NCBI GenBank assembly: GCA_900457075.1
Contig: UGYN01000002.1
Span: 4,526,001 to 4,590,000 of the forward strand
Direction: 5' to 3'
DNA length: 64,000 bases
Source: Serratia quinivorans
GTDB taxonomy: Bacteria; Pseudomonadota; Gammaproteobacteria; Enterobacterales; Enterobacteriaceae
The notes under the pieces: model-generated
The model's database searches: none
The model's input: only the letters and a program-made list of their open reading frames with translations
What the model was told of the DNA's origin: nothing
Part shown: in pieces, positions 10,269 through 19,900 of the stretch
How positions within the stretch are numbered: the first letter of the stretch is position 1
Layout: each line of letters begins with the position of its first letter
Made by a program: the position numbers and the translations under genes

Positions 10269-12016
10269 TACGCGTCCGGTTGGGTCTGTGAGTCTTTATA
10301 TTGATTCACTTCAACGTCATAGGCGTGCAGGAAGGCTTCGCCGAACAGGGTGTGAAAGTCGTCTTCGATTTCGCCGGAGGTCTGCTGATAGCTTTTCACG
10401 AAGTAATCCCACAGCGCCGCCTTGCGGCTGGCCGGCAGGGACAGACGAGGTGCCGCGCCTTCCTTGCGCGCCTCCTCTTCGAGGCGATCCGGATTGAACG
10501 ACTGCAGCATGGCGGCGATGATGGCGCGAATACCGGCGATCATGCCTAACTGGTGTGCCTGCAGGTCGATCAGTGCGTCGCGTACCGCCTGTTCCGGCGG
10601 CATAAACCCCGGCATTTTGCTGCCGAACATCTGCATCAATACCGTTTTGCCCGAGGGCAGCAGTTTGAACGGGTTATTGGCCTCGTCGAGGATCATGGTC
10701 ATCTCGGCCTTCACACCGCGCTTAAGGATTGAGCGGGAAGAGAGCAGGGCGACGGTACCCTGTGAAAACAGGCTCAGCAGCCGACCGGCCTGGCGGAGTT
10801 GCTGCTCATCAAAGTGCGGCTGTGGCTGCAGGTCATCCAGACCCACCCCCTGTAGTAATGCGGCCAACAGTGGGCCTTCCAACCGCTCCCCCGCAGGTGC
10901 GCTACCGTTTTGGGCACGCGCAGTCTGATAGGCAATCGGATCGATACCCAGGCGGTTGGCCGGGCGTGGACGCGGTTGCGGTGAAGGCGGTGGGGTTGAA
11001 GGCGAAAACTGTGGCTCAGGTTGCGGCATGGGCTGCGGTTGAGCGACCGGCTGCGGCGCGGCTTTGGGTTGCGGTGCTTCCACCGGGGCGGCCATCACCG
11101 GTTGCTGTAATGGGGGCGCCGGTGGTGGCACCGCAGCCGGAGGCTCTGGCTGTGTCAGGGGGACAGCTCTGCCCATCAGCAGGCCGAGCGGATCGTTGCT
11201 GTTCAACGCGTCCGGCGACGTGGGGGCAGAAGAACCGCCAAACAGCGCCAGCGGATCGAGCTCCTGGGCATTTTTTTCCGCCTCAGCGGGTTTGATCGGC
11301 GCAGCCTGGCTGGTGGTCGGGCGTTGTTCGGCCAACAGCGCACTTGGGGTGGTATCGGCCAAAATAGGATCGCGTTCGAAGGTGGTGTCGGTGTTGAACA
11401 ACATTGCCGGATCGGTTTGCTGCGACTGCAGTTGACGTAGTTCGACGTCGCCCGCCAACTGCGCCAGCGGATCGGCCGGGTTCATCTCAGGCTCCGGCGT
11501 TTCCAGCAGCGGATGGCGGTCCTGATTAATGACCGGTGCCGGGGGCGCAGTCACCGCCGCGGCTGGCGTGAACTCTTCTACCAGGCTGTCCCAGATCTCA
11601 TTCGGGATGGGGGCTGCCGCTTTCTCTTTGGCAGCCGGCGTAGTGACTGGCGCGGTGTCGGCGGTTTTAATTGCCGGCTGAGCCTGCGGTGCAGCCGCTT
11701 GCTGTAAGGAGCTGACCTGGATCTGGTAATCGTCGATGCCGAGAATATCACCATCCTGCAGCTCCACCTGACGGCCGCGCTCCAGGGGAATATCGTTCAG
11801 CAACACGCGGGTGACGTTGCCACGGTTGGTTACGCGGCATTCGCCATCAGCAGAAATATGTACGATCGCCTGCAACCGGGAGATGGCACGCTCTTCGTCC
11901 GGCAATACCAGGTTGTTGTCCACGCTACGGCCAATGGTGCCGCCGGGCGGCAGAAAGTCGCAGCTGCTCTGTGGCGGAACCTGGCCACTTTTATTTTTGA
12001 CAATAGAAAATCGCAT
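10268..12016 (-). CDS. fha: T6SS FHA-domain protein Fha (TagH)
   Basis: Cytoplasmic scaffold whose phosphorylation by PpkA promotes T6SS assembly. 582 residues. The N-terminal FHA domain (about 1-105) shows GRSVDNNLVLPDEERAISR and a DGDILGIDDYQI strand. A long disordered linker rich in Pro, Ala and Gln (about 110-360) follows. The C-terminal TagH/ImpI-type domain (about 370-575) contains LDDLQP and FNPDRLEEEARKEG. It lies downstream of hcp after a 223 bp gap containing two hairpins, and is coupled to pppA by a one-base overlap. Confidence 0.95.
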   Translation of the reverse strand: MRFSIVKNKSGQVPPQSSCDFLPPGGTIGRSVDNNLVLPDEERAISRLQAIVHISADGECRVTNRGNVTRVLLNDIPLERGRQVELQDGDILGIDDYQIQVSSLQQAAAPQAQPAIKTADTAPVTTPAAKEKAAAPIPNEIWDSLVEEFTPAAAVTAPPAPVINQDRHPLLETPEPEMNPADPLAQLAGDVELRQLQSQQTDPAMLFNTDTTFERDPILADTTPSALLAEQRPTTSQAAPIKPAEAEKNAQELDPLALFGGSSAPTSPDALNSNDPLGLLMGRAVPLTQPEPPAAVPPPAPPLQQPVMAAPVEAPQPKAAPQPVAQPQPMPQPEPQFSPSTPPPSPQPRPRPANRLGIDPIAYQTARAQNGSAPAGERLEGPLLAALLQGVGLDDLQPQPHFDEQQLRQAGRLLSLFSQGTVALLSSRSILKRGVKAEMTMILDEANNPFKLLPSGKTVLMQMFGSKMPGFMPPEQAVRDALIDLQAHQLGMIAGIRAIIAAMLQSFNPDRLEEEARKEGAAPRLSLPASRKAALWDYFVKSYQQTSGEIEDDFHTLFGEAFLHAYDVEVNQYKDSQTQPDA

Positions 12017-12069
12017 AAGGCATTCCTGCTGATTAGAATATATTGCAGTTAATTATTATTTCGGTGTCT

Positions 12070-12103
12070 GGCTTACCAAAATTGGCGGTTATTTTGGTAA
12101 GCC
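12070..12103. repeat. Perfect 13-bp inverted repeat between hcp and fha
   Basis: GGCTTACCAAAAT at 12070-12082 pairs exactly with ATTTTGGTAAGCC at 12091-12103 around an 8-base loop. It lies in the hcp-fha gap and has no U-run on the minus strand. It could protect the 3' end of the hcp message or damp read-through into fha. Confidence 0.7.
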
Positions 12104-12212
12104 GGTTAGCATGCGGCTTTTTTATTTTGTGACTGACTTTTTATTTTAATATTAATGGCGAGATGACTGCAGGCACGAATAGCCCGATTTACTAATGAGA
12201 GGGTATAAATAG

Positions 12213-12232
12213 CCCCCGGCCGGAACCGGGGG
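12213..12232 (-). terminator. GC-rich hairpin just after hcp
   Basis: CCCCCGG (12213-12219) and CCGGGGG (12226-12232) form a 7-bp GC stem 8 bases after the hcp stop. On the minus strand it is followed by CTATTTATA, a poor U-tract. A partial terminator or an mRNA-stabilising hairpin is likely, because the genes downstream must still be transcribed. Confidence 0.55.
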
Positions 12233-12239
12233 AAACAGA

Positions 12240-12722
12240 TTAAGCTTCGCGGTTTTCCTTGATATTCCAACCTGCGCTGCTTTCTGCGCCTTTACCACCT
12301 TTATCACTCTGCTCCCAGTACTGCTGTTTCACTTTTGAAGCCTGGAAGGAGTAGGTTACGCCCACGGTGTCTTCACCGCCGGCACCGGTGTACTGCACGG
12401 CAGTGACCAGCACGTCGTCCAGAGTGATTTTGACGTATTCAACCTGGCTGCCACCGGCTTTACAGACTGACAGTTCAATCTTGGTCAGGTGTTTACCGCT
12501 GGAGCAGTGCTTCAGCAGCGCCGGGGTTGATTTGTCGACCAGCGCATTGACATGCAGATCGTTAAAGCAAACCTTACCGGCACCGCCACCACCACCCACG
12601 CTCATGTTGCCTGGTTGAGAAGCGCCCCAGGAGAAAGAAGTAATGTCGGTCCAGCCTTTGTGATTTGAATCTTTAGATTCACCGCTGGCACCTTCAACTT
12701 TCAGGAACATATCAATAGCCAT
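12240..12722 (-). CDS. hcp: T6SS tube protein Hcp
   Basis: Forms hexameric rings that stack into the secreted inner tube and chaperone some effectors. 160 residues, the normal size, with MAIDMFLKVEGASGESKDSNH at the start and SFSWGASQPGN, hallmarks of the family. The codon use looks like that of a highly expressed gene. It is set apart from tssC by 279 bp and from fha by 223 bp, each gap holding inverted repeats, which fits separate strong expression within the cluster. Confidence 0.97.
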   Translation of the reverse strand: MAIDMFLKVEGASGESKDSNHKGWTDITSFSWGASQPGNMSVGGGGGAGKVCFNDLHVNALVDKSTPALLKHCSSGKHLTKIELSVCKAGGSQVEYVKITLDDVLVTAVQYTGAGGEDTVGVTYSFQASKVKQQYWEQSDKGGKGAESSAGWNIKENREA

Positions 12723-13001
12723 AGTATCTTCACTCTTTATTAAGGGTTAACAGTAGTATTAACGTTACGTTGAAAAATTCAGGTAATAGCAGCAGGAATT
12801 GAAATTTGGCAATGCACTACCATTTAATATCCTTGTGCCATGCACCTTATTAAATACCGAATACTATCGGTATTAATTACCGAGCCATCATTAAAAAACG
12901 ACAATGGCTCAATGCTGATTACTGCGGGTTATCCTGCTGATAACCATCATGGGGATTACCGGCAATGTTTTCACCAGACCCACGGCCTGACTTTCAGCAC
13001 G
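12723..13001 (-). promoter_or_regulatory. tssC-hcp intergenic gap, likely hcp leader
   Basis: 279 bp without a gene. It contains an inverted repeat AATACCGA/TCGGTATT (12853-12860 and 12867-12874) with an AT-rich flank, downstream of tssC. The part nearest hcp is AT-rich and could carry a separate hcp promoter; I cannot assign a -35/-10 pair with confidence. The hcp ATG is preceded by GAAG 6 bases away. Confidence 0.4.
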
Positions 13002-14508
13002 TCAGGATGCGTCGTTCTGCTTCAGTGAAGGCAGTTTCGATACCAGACGCAGGGAGACGGTCAAGCCTTCCAATTGGTAATGTGGGCGCAGGAAGAACTT
13101 GGCGCTGTAGTAGCCCGGGTTGTCTTCGATCTCTTCCACCTGAACTTCCGCAGCGGCCAGCGGTTTGCGCGACTTGGTTTCCTGCGAGGAGTTGGCCGGA
13201 TCGCCATCCACGTAGTTCATGATCCAGTCGTTTAACCAGCGTTCCATATCGTCGCGCTCGCGGAAAGAACCGATCTTGTCACGGACGATGCATTTCAGGT
13301 AATGCGCGAAGCGGCAGCAGGCGAACAGATAAGGCAGACGGGCGGAGAGCTGAGCATTGGCAGATGCATCGGCGTCGTAGTATTCGGCCGGCTTTTGCAG
13401 CGACTGGGCACCGATAAAGGCGGCAAAGTCGGAGTTTTTCCGGTGCACCAACGGCATGAAGCCGTTCTTGGCCAGCTCGGCCTCGCGACGATCGCTGATG
13501 GCGATCTCGGTCGGGCACTTCATGTCCACGCCGCCGTCGTCGCTCGGGAAGGTGTGGCACGGCAGGTTCTCTACCGCACCGCCAGACTCCACCCCACGGA
13601 TCGCAGTACACCAGCCGAACTCTTTGAACGAGCGGTTGATGTTGGCGGCCATGGCGTAGGCGGCGTTGGTCCAGGTGTAGTTACCGTGGTTCGCGCCGTC
13701 GGTTTCTTCCTCAAAGTCGAACTCGTCAACCGGATTGGTTCGGATGCCATACGGCAGGCGCGCCAGGAAACGTGGCATCACCAGGCCCAGATAGCGAGCA
13801 TCTTCCGATTCACGCAGGCTGCGCCAGGCGGCGTATTCGGTATTTTGGAAGATCTTGGTCAAATCGCGTGGGTTGGACAGCTCCTGCCAGGATTCCATCT
13901 GCATCACGCTCGGTGCGGTACCAGCGATGAAGGGGCAGTGGGAGGCAGCGCTGATTTTCGCCATCTCACCCAGCAACTCTACGTCCTGTGGGCTGTGGTC
14001 GAAGTAGTAATCGCCCACCAGGCAACCGAAGGGTTCGCCGCCGAATTGGCCGTACTCTTCCTCGTACACTTTCTTGAAGATGGGGGCTCTGGTCCCAGCC
14101 CACACCTTTATGGCGCTTCAGCGTGCGGCCCAGCTCCTGCTTGGAAATGCTCATAAAGCGGATTTTCAGCATTTCATCGGTTTCGGAGTTGTTGACCAGA
14201 TAGTGCAGGCCATGCCAGGCGCCTTCCAGCTTCTGGAATTCGGCGTGGTGGATAATCTGGTTAACCTGTTGCGACAGTTTTTCGTCGATTTCGGCGATCA
14301 GCGCCTGAATGGTGCGATAGGCGTCAGAGGAGACCGTAACGGTGTTTTCCAGCGCCTGCTGCGCCAGGGTTTTTACCGCATTTTCTACCGCTTCCTTGGC
14401 CTGATCGGTCTTGGGACGAAACTCTTTGTTCAGCAGCGCGCTGAATTCATCGCTGGAGAAAGCTTCGCTGGTCTGCAGCGCTTTTTGTTGCTGAGGCGAG
14501 TTGCTCAT
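13002..14508 (-). pseudogene. tssC: T6SS sheath large subunit TssC, split by a one-base frameshift
   Basis: TssC (VipB) pairs with TssB to build the contractile sheath. Two frames together give a complete protein of about 501 residues: 14508 to about 14083 (MSNSPQQQKALQTSEAF...GVGWDQSP) and then IFKKVYEEEYGQFGGEPFG down to 13002. The join falls in a run of five C on the coding strand (14082-14086 on the plus strand). Four C would restore the family sequence WDQSPIFKKVYEEEY. Both halves are otherwise intact and well conserved, so this is either a homopolymer sequencing error or a very recent mutation. As given, the protein stops after about 180 residues and the sheath could not form. Confidence 0.95.
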
Positions 14509-14511
14509 CGA

Positions 14512-15048
14512 TTAGTCCTCACGCTGATTGTTGTCGTCCGTGGCGGCCGGTTTCGGCGCATCGGTCAGGGATTGCAGTAAGGCCGGGTTTTGCAAGATTT
14601 TGGAGATCAGTTCTTCAGCGCCGTTTTTACCGTCCATATAAGACAACAGGTTGGAAAGTTGGGTGCGGGCGTCCAGCAGGTTGTCCAGCGCGTCCACCTT
14701 GCGGGCAATCGCCGCAGGGGAGAAGTCTTCCATGCTTTCAAACGTCAGATCGATATTCAGCTTGCCTTCGCCGGTCAGGGTGTTGTCGACCTGATAGGCA
14801 ACGCGCGGTTTCAGCGATTTCATGCGTTCATCGAAGTTGTCGATGTCGATCTCCAGGAACTTGCGCTCATCAACGCTCGCCTGTGGATCAACCGATTTCC
14901 CCACCAGGTCTGCCATCACGCCCATCACGAACGGCAACTGGATTTTGCGCTCTGCGCCATAAATTTCGACATCGTATTCAATCTGTACGCGCGGTGCGCG
15001 GTTGCGGGCGATAAATTTCTGCCCGCTACGGGATTTCGAGTTTGGCAT
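14512..15048 (-). CDS. tssB: T6SS sheath small subunit TssB
   Basis: Small sheath subunit (VipA) that forms the contractile tubule with TssC. 178 residues, normal. Family landmarks are RNRAPRVQIEYDVE near the start, LPFVMGVMADLVG and, towards the middle, FLEIDIDNFDERMKSLKPRV. It is 3 bp upstream of tssC. It is preceded by a 104 bp gap after tssA that shows no gene, where a second promoter could lie. Confidence 0.97.
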   Translation of the reverse strand: MPNSKSRSGQKFIARNRAPRVQIEYDVEIYGAERKIQLPFVMGVMADLVGKSVDPQASVDERKFLEIDIDNFDERMKSLKPRVAYQVDNTLTGEGKLNIDLTFESMEDFSPAAIARKVDALDNLLDARTQLSNLLSYMDGKNGAEELISKILQNPALLQSLTDAPKPAATDDNNQRED

Positions 15049-15152
15049 GATTTACTCCATCTAATGGCGATTGGGAACGCGCCTCTTCCGGCTTGGAGAG
15101 TCAGGTTCAAATGCGGTTATGAGTATCGTTAAGAGAACAAAGGGGTCGGCGG

Positions 15153-16178
15153 CTAGTTGTTCTCCTCGTTATCGGGGCGACCTAGAATGGTCTCCAGTTG
15201 GTTAAGACCATCGGGTGCCAAATCGCGGATTATTTGCATAAAGTCCAGTGCAATCAGCCGCTGTACCCGGTCGATCATCAGCGGCGCCGGGTGGCTGGGC
15301 TCATGAAGACGGAAATAGTGTTTTACCTTGTCCAGCATCAGTTGGGCGTCGTCGCGTGACTGTATTTGCGCACTGCGCCAGTTGAGCGTGGCGGCCGGGG
15401 CCGCTGCGGCAGCGCTGGTCGGTGGTACGGCGGCGTCATTTGGCTGTTCGGCTGACTCGCTGGCCGGGGCGCTGTCCTGGCCGAACTGAGCGACCAGGGC
15501 GAAAATTTTTGTCAGGTTGTGCATTTCCGGCAGGGCGCTTTCGCCTAAATGGCGAGTGACCGTAGTACGGATGGCAGCGAGGGTTTCGGCGATGCGTATC
15601 ACCAATTGCGCCTCCGGGCGCTCCGGCTGAGACAGTTCATCCTGCAGGCGCGCACGGCCACCAGGAAAGGTCGGGCACTCGAGCTTACTGCCGTCGAGCA
15701 GGGCCCCGGCGTCGCGCAGCGAGATTTCACCGGTAGCCCCTTTCAGCAGCGGCGCGGCGCGCACGCTGGTGGTCAGCGCGGCCTTGTCGCCGAGATCGGC
15801 CAGCACGTTGATGCGAAACAGCGGATCAGCCTCGCCGTCGAACTCCAGTAACGGCAGCAGCGTGTCCCAGTAGCGCTCCAGCGCCTGGTGGATCAGCATC
15901 AGACCGTCGGCGTAACCTTGCAATCCGCGCAGTTGCGTCCAGGCGCGGGTCAGGCACAGCATCACCCGTAAATCTTTGGTACGCATCAGCAACGTGGTCG
16001 CGAGCCGTTCCACCTGCACCCAGTCCGGTGCTTCTGCCGGAATGATAGTGCTGCCGAACTGCTGCTCGCTCTTACCGGTCGCAGCCTGCTCCATCGCCAG
16101 AAAATCGGTGTCATATTCCAGGTTTTCGCCGCAGGGATTTTCTGCGTCAACCGGGGCTAACAGGGTGTCGATAGCCAT
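15153..16178 (-). CDS. tssA: T6SS assembly protein TssA
   Basis: Coordinates baseplate and sheath polymerisation. 341 residues. An ImpA N-terminal domain (about 1-130, with NPCGENLEYDTDFLAMEQAA and the RTKDLRVMLCLTRAW helix) is followed by an Ala/Pro-rich linker (about 235-265) and a shorter C-terminal helical domain (about 270-335). This is the shorter TssA architecture. It lies between tagF and tssB, 23 bp from tagF. Confidence 0.94.
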   Translation of the reverse strand: MAIDTLLAPVDAENPCGENLEYDTDFLAMEQAATGKSEQQFGSTIIPAEAPDWVQVERLATTLLMRTKDLRVMLCLTRAWTQLRGLQGYADGLMLIHQALERYWDTLLPLLEFDGEADPLFRINVLADLGDKAALTTSVRAAPLLKGATGEISLRDAGALLDGSKLECPTFPGGRARLQDELSQPERPEAQLVIRIAETLAAIRTTVTRHLGESALPEMHNLTKIFALVAQFGQDSAPASESAEQPNDAAVPPTSAAAAAPAATLNWRSAQIQSRDDAQLMLDKVKHYFRLHEPSHPAPLMIDRVQRLIALDFMQIIRDLAPDGLNQLETILGRPDNEENN

Positions 16179-16201
16179 AAAATTTCCTTCAACAGGCGAG
16201 G

Positions 16202-16924
16202 TTAATCAAACATCTGCGGATATTGACCGCCACGACCGGGGCGCGCCCAGCCATTGGGTTCAAACAGCAGAGAGAACAGTTGCACGGTAAGGTTACCGCT
16301 GTGCACATGGGTATAGAGCGGATGCCCATCGGCCTGATTGGTCCACCAGAAACTGGTGTATTGCGCCGGGTCGAAACAGTCGGCCGCCTGTTGCCAGCCC
16401 AGGCCGGGTACGTCCGGATGCTGGAAGCCGATAATCGACAGGATCTCGGAATCGGCCTCCGCCGGTGGGGTCGGCAGCGCGGGGATTTCCAGCAGCGAAC
16501 GGTCGAGCTGCTCGGCGGAAAAACCGTTGCGCACGCCATTGAGCAGCCGGTGGCCGAGCTGGTTGTACCATTCTGCCGCCATGTTCAACTGCTGAGTTCG
16601 CCAGTCTTGCTGGCAGAACAGGCGCAGGGCGCAGATCGGGTAATGACGTCCCACCCGGTCACGAGCGGGCAACAGGCAGCCCATCTGGACATACTGACTG
16701 CCGAGCGTGGCCGGAATGACGAAGTTCCATACTGGCGCATTGCTGAAAGGATTTCCGTTCGCGCCCGGTGGATTGCGCTGCAGATTCACCAGGCCGTTAT
16801 GGAACCAGTGGGCCCAATTGTTAACCACCATATCCGGCAGACGACGCTGCAGGAAGTCACCGGCGGAAGGGATCTTGCCATACCAGCCAATGCTTGTGGT
16901 TGGGATCAGGTCATTGCTCATCAT
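16202..16924 (-). CDS. tagF: T6SS regulator TagF
   Basis: TagF-family protein. In Pseudomonas, TagF represses the T6SS post-translationally and acts on the Fha pathway. 240 residues, cytoplasmic. Characteristic features are WYGKIPSAGDFLQRRLP at the N-terminus, WAHWFHNGLVN, the motif VGRHYPICAL near residue 90, and FWWTNQ towards the end. It lies 14 bp after tssM. Its presence with ppkA, pppA and fha suggests post-translational control of this system. Confidence 0.92.
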   Translation of the reverse strand: MMSNDLIPTTSIGWYGKIPSAGDFLQRRLPDMVVNNWAHWFHNGLVNLQRNPPGANGNPFSNAPVWNFVIPATLGSQYVQMGCLLPARDRVGRHYPICALRLFCQQDWRTQQLNMAAEWYNQLGHRLLNGVRNGFSAEQLDRSLLEIPALPTPPAEADSEILSIIGFQHPDVPGLGWQQAADCFDPAQYTSFWWTNQADGHPLYTHVHSGNLTVQLFSLLFEPNGWARPGRGGQYPQMFD

Positions 16925-16938
16925 CTTGTCCTTCGGGC

Positions 16939-19900
16939 CTACGGGCAGGAGAATGCCGGTAACTGGAACGGATTGCGGATACTGTTGGGAGTGAACTCCA
17001 GCGTTACGCGGTGGCCATCCAGGTTAAAGGTTGCCTGACGACCGAGGCTGCTGCTGCCGGCGGAAGTCTGCGCCATATCTACCAAACGGTTCAGCGCCCA
17101 GGGGCCGCTGGTGACCAGGCTGGCGGTGGATCCGTTGGCCAGCGCCAGCTGCAGGTGCACCTGATTGGTATTACGGGTACCCGGCCAACTGATCACCAGA
17201 GGAACCTGCGGCCCGTGGCTGTATTTGAACAGTTGCCCGTCGATATCCAGCGTCAGGTTGAGGATGTCGTTATCCATCCGTACCGGTCGTACGGTCACGC
17301 GGTAAGACGGCGTCGCGGTGCCGTTGGCGAAGAAGGCGTCACGAATGCGTTGTGCCTGCTGAAATGAACGCAGGATGCCTTCGCCACCGGGCAGCGTTTT
17401 GCCGTCTACGCCGGGAGTGAAACGCCAGTTGGCACGGGTGGTGTCGACCTTGCCTTGCAAATTGTCACGGAAGAAACTGTCCATCAACCCGCTGTTCGGC
17501 GCAAACATGCGCGCCAAATCGTCAGGCGTCACTTCCTGACGCGCCCGGGCGACCAGGGGATAACGCCCGGCAATTGCCTGGCGGCAGAAGCTGCCGACTT
17601 CGACGCTGATGCGTTTCTTGACGTTTTCCATCTCTTTGCGTTGCGTGTCGCTGCTGGCACCAATCGCCAGCGACAGCAGCATCTGTTTGAACGGTACCGG
17701 TAAACGACCGGACTCGGCCTGCAAGCGCGGGATGATATCGCTGGGCGGTGCCGACATGCCGCTGTTGGCCGCACCCTGAACCGCGGTCAGGTAGCTGTAC
17801 AACTCATCAACCTGTTTCAGCACGCTGTCGAACGGGATCGCCTGGTTGCCTTCTCCCTGACTTTGCGCCAGCTCCAGTAATGCGGCGAAATGCGCCATCA
17901 CCAGTTGTTCCGGCTGGGCTGAGACATCGCCGTCGGCGTTGGCCGGTCGATGGGTGAACAGGGCTTCCAGTTGGTGGTTGGCACTCTGGCTCAGCCGGTC
18001 TTCGGTTTTATCCAGCAGCGAACGGGAGTCAGCAGTGCTTTTCTCGTCGCGCAGGGTGACATTTTTGCTGACGTTAACCAGCAGGTTACGCATCGGCGAA
18101 GGGTTGCCTGACAACAAGCGTGCGCTGCTGATGCGCTGACTCAGGTTTCCGATATTGGCCAACTGAATATCACCCAGCAGTTCATCCCAGGCGCTGATAA
18201 AGTCCTGCATGTAAAGTTGGCGTATGGTTTTGATCAAATCGGCGTTTTTCTGATCCGGGGTTTTGCTGTTCAGTACCCAAACATCTTCCTGACGCAGGGT
18301 ATCGGTCACCGGATCAATATTGTCGTTGAAGGTTTTCCAATAGCCCCGTGAGGTAAACAGGCCCGGCACCCCGTCGGTCACCGGCTTGCCGCTTTTGCGC
18401 GAAAAGGCCAGTTCGGTCTGCGGGCCGGCCAGGTCAACCAGGCTGACCGGTTTAATCTCGGTTTGCTTAAGCAGCAGGCGTTTCAGACGGCCGTACACCC
18501 GCTGCGACAGGGGAGCACGGTTTAGCGCGGCCTGGGCCTGTTCCACCATAGGTTCATCTTTGGCGTAAGGCGAAGCCTGGATCTGCTCGTCGAGCAATTG
18601 GCTCAGGTGCCATTCAATCTGCTGCAGCTGCTTCTGGGTGCTGCCCTGCGGCAGGTTGCGTTGCAGGTTGAGCATGACCCAGGCGCGCAGGAATTTGCCG
18701 TCATACTGTTTCGGCAGATACAGCATCTGGTAGGCCTTCAGCGCTTCGTAGCTAAAATCGGCATCGCCGTGGTTGTCGTTGCGCAGCGTCGTGGCGATCT
18801 GCTGTGCCACCTGTGGCAGCAGCAACTCCTTTAGCGCTTTCTGATACAGCGAGTCGCTGGCATCACTGACCTGATCGCCACGGTACAGCCCCATGCGATA
18901 GGTGAACGGGGGATCTTCCAGCGAGAAGTTCTGACTGTCCGGCAAATGCAGCACGCTGTTGAGGAACGGCAGCAGCGAAAGCATATCGCCATTGCCCAAC
19001 TGCGTCAGACCCAGCCCCTGGCGTTCTACGCCGGGTACCTTGGCGGCCACTTCAGCCAGATAAGCCTTGTTGTTGCTGTAGCTGGTGAACCAGAAAATCG
19101 CCAGGATCGCCAGGCAAGCCGCCAGCAGGATATAGCCCGCCCAATGCACAGCGCGGTTACGGTATTCCCACCAGCGGTTGCTGCCCGCCAACCCGGACTC
19201 CTGGAAAATCACCGATTCCAGCGTGTCTTTCAGGAAGAAGCTTTGGCCCTTGCCAGCCGGGATGGGTGCGGCCGGATCCACATGGTTCCAGGCCGGGTTG
19301 GCGTGTGGTTGGCTGCTCGCCGTTGGCAATTGCAGGTAACGGTTCAGTTCGCCCATCACCCGATCGAACGGCAGTCCTTCCTGGGTGCCGCTGGTGAAGT
19401 AAATACCGCGCGGGGTGAAGCGGGTTTCAAAACTGGAGGTGGCAAACACCTGTTCCAGATACTGGCCCAGCAGCGGACGCAGGGCCGCGAATTCCTGCGG
19501 GAACAGGTAGCTTTCAGCCCGCTGGCGGCCATCATGTTCAACCAGCAAGGTCTCAGGCAGCGCGGCATCCAGTCGCTGCTGCAGCAAAGCATACTGTTGT
19601 TCGAAGGTGGCATTCAGATTGAAATCTGGCTGACGCGATGCCTCATAGGGGAAGGTGAACCCCCAGATTTGCTCGCGCTGCGCTTTATCAAAGCCGTTGA
19701 AATAGGCCATAAAGCCATTAAGCAGGTCGGTCTTGGTGACCAACACATAAACCGGGAAATGGATCCCCAACTGTTCATGCAGCTCAATCAGGCGTTTACG
19801 CAGCGAGCTGGCCTGCGCGGCGCGGGCTTCGCTGCTGTCGCTCAACAGGTCGGCGATGCTGATGGTCACCATCACGCCGTTGATCGGCTGACGGGTACGG

